Assembly: GCF_014650755.1 (NCBI RefSeq)
Contig: NZ_BMVO01000011.1
Span: 140,505-204,504 of the forward strand
Reading direction: 5' to 3'
Origin: Streptomyces chryseus
GTDB lineage: Bacteria > Actinomycetota > Actinomycetes > Streptomycetales > Streptomycetaceae
DNA: 64,000 nt
Shown: positions 62,322 to 64,000 of the stretch, in pieces
Layout of the letters: every line of letters starts with the position of its first letter
Numbering within the stretch: the first letter of the stretch is position 1
Notes under the pieces: generated by a model
Told to the model about the DNA's origin: nothing
The model's database searches: none
Seen by the model: only the letters and a program-made list of their open reading frames with translations
Made by a program: the position numbers and the translations under genes

Positions 62322-62370
62322 CGGAGCCGACCCCGGGTGAGAGCCGACGGCCCCACCCGGCCCGGCTCCG
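62322..62370. terminator. Terminator between proC and trpS
   Basis: CGGAGCCG pairs with CGGCTCCG and, inside, CCGGGTG pairs with CACCCGG, making a two-part stem of 15 bp with a 14-base loop. The genes converge here. Confidence 0.78.
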
Positions 62371-62403
62371 CCCGCACCCGTCTCCCTCCCCCCACTGCCC
62401 ACC

Positions 62404-63402
62404 TCACCCAGGAGGCAGCAACCCAATGGCCCGATAAGCCGCGTCCACCGTGGGCCGCGCCAGCCCCCGAGCCCGCTCGGCCCCCTCCCGCAACACCTGA
62501 TCCACATGACCGGGGTCGGCCGCCAGCTCCGCATGCCGTTCCCGCACCGGCCGCAGCAGCTCGACGACAGCTTCCGCCGTGTCCTTCTTCAAGGCCCCGT
62601 ACGAGTCGTACGCCCCGGCCAGCTCCACGGGGTCCCCTCCCTCGCACGCCGCGAGCACGTCGAGGAGGTTCGCGACCCCGGGCTTCTCCACCCGGTCGTA
62701 CTCGACCTCGACCCCGCTGTCCGCCACGGCCCGCATGATCTTCTTTCGCACCACCTCGGGCTCGTCGAGCAGATAGACGATCCCGGCGGTGGCCGCGTGC
62801 GACTTCCCCATCTTGGACGTGGGGTCCTGAAGGTCCATGATCCGAGCGGCGACCTCGGGCCGCGTGGCCCTCGGCACGGTGAAGGTGTGCCCGTACCGCT
62901 GGTTGAACCGCACCGCCAGATCACGGGTCAGCTCGACATGCTGCGTCTGGTCGTCCCCCACAGGCACCTCATCGGTCCCGTACGCCAGGATGTCGGCGGC
63001 CATCAGCACCGGATACGTCAACAACGACAGCCGTACGCTCTCCCCGGCCGCCCGCGCCCGCATGCTCTTCTCCTTGTACTGGATCATCCGCCGCAGCTCG
63101 CCGTCCGTGGCCGTGCATTCCAGTACGTACGACAGGCGCGCGTGTTCATCCACATGGCTCTGTACGAACACCGTGCACAGCGCCGGATCGAGACCCGCCG
63201 CCAGCAGCAGCGTCGCCGCCTGCCGGCTGAGTCGCCGTACCCGCGCGGGATCGTGCTCCACTGTCAGCGCGTGCAGGTCCACCACGCAGAACAGCGCGTC
63301 GGCCCGGTGCTGATCGGCCTGGGCCCACCGTCGCACGGCCCCGAGGTAGTTGCCCAGCGTCAGATGCCCGGTCGGCTTGACCCCGCTGAAGATCCGCGTC
63401 AT
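62404..63402 (-). CDS. trpS: Tryptophanyl-tRNA synthetase (auxiliary, attenuation-controlled type)
   Basis: A 332-residue class Ic synthetase charging tRNA-Trp. HIGH-type motif TGHLTLGN near residue 12, KMSKS-type SKMGKS near residue 195. It corresponds in position and in the leader to the auxiliary enzyme of S. coelicolor, which is resistant to indolmycin and induced by starvation for charged tRNA-Trp; resistance here is inferred. AGGAGG lies about ten bases before the ATG at 63402. Expression is controlled by the leader peptide and hairpins at 63467-63569. It converges with proC. Confidence 0.96.
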   Translation of the reverse strand: MTRIFSGVKPTGHLTLGNYLGAVRRWAQADQHRADALFCVVDLHALTVEHDPARVRRLSRQAATLLLAAGLDPALCTVFVQSHVDEHARLSYVLECTATDGELRRMIQYKEKSMRARAAGESVRLSLLTYPVLMAADILAYGTDEVPVGDDQTQHVELTRDLAVRFNQRYGHTFTVPRATRPEVAARIMDLQDPTSKMGKSHAATAGIVYLLDEPEVVRKKIMRAVADSGVEVEYDRVEKPGVANLLDVLAACEGGDPVELAGAYDSYGALKKDTAEAVVELLRPVRERHAELAADPGHVDQVLREGAERARGLARPTVDAAYRAIGLLPPG

Positions 63403-63466
63403 CTCTCATACCTCCTGGTAGGAGCCGCCGCCACCGACGGCCGGGCTCCCGGGGAGGGGAAACGCG

Positions 63467-63491
63467 AACGGCCGCCGTAGCGGCGGCCGTT
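63467..63491 (-). terminator. Attenuator terminator of trpS
   Basis: AACGGCCGCCG and CGGCGGCCGTT form a perfect 11-bp stem with a CTA loop on the transcript of the minus strand, then CGCGTTT. It lies 64 bases before the trpS start. Its 5' arm can instead pair with CGGCGGCC just after the leader-peptide stop (63511-63518), making an antiterminator. Confidence 0.85.
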
Positions 63492-63518
63492 GAGCGCATA
63501 CGTGCATGCCGGCCGCCG

Positions 63519-63560
63519 TCAGGCGGCCCGCCACCCCTGGGTGTACGTACGCGAAGTCAT
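63519..63560 (-). CDS. trpS leader peptide with single Trp codon
   Basis: A 13-codon frame, MTSRTYTQGWRAA, with TGG at codon 10 (63533-63531), stops just inside a GC-rich region whose segments can form competing hairpins. An in-frame ATG three codons earlier (63569) would lengthen it. A TAGGAT at 63573-63568 acts as a -10 element, so transcription starts within a few bases of the ATG at 63560 and the leader is probably leaderless. It is too short for normal gene finding. Confidence 0.85.
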   Translation of the reverse strand: MTSRTYTQGWRAA

Positions 63561-63588
63561 GGCCCCCATCCTAGTGGCGGACCGCCGG

Positions 63589-63617
63589 TTGACAGGGGAT
63601 TGACGCCTACGTACTGT
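63589..63617 (+). promoter_or_regulatory. Consensus sigma-70-type promoter of the rRNA operon
   Basis: TTGACA (63589-63594), 17 bases, then TACTGT (63612-63617). The -35 is a perfect match and the spacing optimal. It points to the right and lies back-to-back with the trpS promoter. It is the first of the tandem promoters expected in front of a Streptomyces rRNA operon. Confidence 0.8.
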
Positions 63618-64000
63618 TCTCCGAGTTGTCCGACGTGAGCACCGGCCCCGGCCGGCCCCGGACAACCATTCCGCGGTAACCACTGAACGAACGACTGTTG
63701 TCGTCCCGTTCTTGTGCGCATTTGCGAAATGAGGAATCTATGTTCGAAGGAACGACCCCGATTAGCTCGGGGGCCGGGATTCCGCTAATGTCTCACTCGT
63801 CGAAACGGCCCAACAGCCGTATAGACACTGCTTGAACATCCGGTGCTGCCGGGTGGCCGCCGACTGGCACTCGGGCCCGAAAGGACCTGATAGAGTCGGA
63901 ACCGCCGGAAAGGGAAACGCGAAAGCGAAGAACTGGAAAGCGCCGAGGAAGTCGGACACGAAAGAGTCTGATAGAGTCGGGAACACGAAATGCCGAACGA
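63618..64000 (+). promoter_or_regulatory. rRNA operon leader (16S rRNA starts beyond the window)
   Basis: Exact copies of CTGATAGAGTCGG lie at 63887-63899 and 63968-63980, 81 bases apart; each holds TAGAGT, a -10-like element. The text between them (CCGGAAAGGGAAACGCGAAAG, then CGAGGAAGTCGGACACG) is that of the region before the 16S rRNA genes of Streptomyces. TAATGT (63786-63791) may be another -10. The 5' end of the mature 16S rRNA would be expected within some hundred bases after 64000. No protein gene is present. Confidence 0.85.

Noticed and set aside
63762..63986. Open frame of 74 codons on the minus strand in the rRNA leader
   Set aside because: Lies in a recognised rRNA leader with promoter-like repeats, and has no similarity to a protein family that I know.

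Overview
The window is about 70% G+C throughout, has short intergenic gaps and many ATGA/GTGA start-stop overlaps, and carries a gene set (sigE-cseABC, lsr2, clpC, mutY-disA-radA, an orphan nuoD, panC-nadB-nadC-coaX) that I recognise as conserved chromosomal core of Streptomyces. The order matches what I remember of the S. coelicolor segment from folE down to the auxiliary tryptophanyl-tRNA synthetase. I see no prophage, insertion sequence, CRISPR array or tRNA. This is vertically inherited backbone with small local lesions and one probable immunity gene.

Layout. 1-3.5 kb: folate synthesis (folE end, folK, folB, an NTF2-like gene, folP, a DUF3180 membrane protein). 3.5-8.1 kb: a MarR regulator divergent from a quinone oxidoreductase-like gene, with two related operator dyads between them, then an aminoacyl-phosphatidylglycerol synthase divergent from a membrane-anchored esterase. 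8.1-11.9 kb: an osmoprotectant-type ABC importer. 12-20.2 kb: a membrane coiled-coil protein, a NarL-type two-component pair, a MidA/NDUFAF7-like methyltransferase followed by an orphan NuoD, an ArsR-type regulator and a threonine-aldolase-like gene. 20.3-25.9 kb: a tightly packed cofactor operon (DUF2520 dehydrogenase, panC, nadB, nadC, coaX). 26-32 kb: two unknown genes, a BlaI-type repressor, a GNAT acetyltransferase, lsr2, an unknown gene overlapping lsr2, and clpC behind a sigma-R-like promoter.

32-43.6 kb is about the cell envelope: a DacB carboxypeptidase, a large NACHT-LRR NTPase, a secreted M23 peptidase, a TetR remnant that has lost its DNA-binding domain, then the sigE-cseA-cseB-cseC envelope-stress operon and mutY. 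43.6-52.8 kb: an anchored Gly-rich protein, disA and radA (c-di-AMP synthesis and its known partner), a sigma-like/ZAS/BACON fusion protein, a Cys-rich unknown, a Ppx/GppA phosphatase, a sugar isomerase-like gene and a TetR gene. 52.9-64 kb: ilvD, a receptor-type Ser/Thr kinase with a beta-propeller sensor, two small genes, a SulP transporter broken by two frameshifts, an ABC-2 exporter, proC and trpS.

The window ends in two regulatory regions placed back to back. trpS is preceded by a 13-codon leader peptide with one Trp codon and a set of competing hairpins (ribosome-mediated attenuation). On the other strand a consensus promoter and tandem copies of a Streptomyces rRNA-leader motif show that an rRNA operon starts just beyond position 64000. 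Candidates for further study are the NACHT-LRR gene, the NuoD with Trp at the quinone-site Tyr next to a MidA-like methyltransferase, and the sigma/anti-sigma/BACON fusion. Product names come from motifs and remembered family features; no database search was possible.
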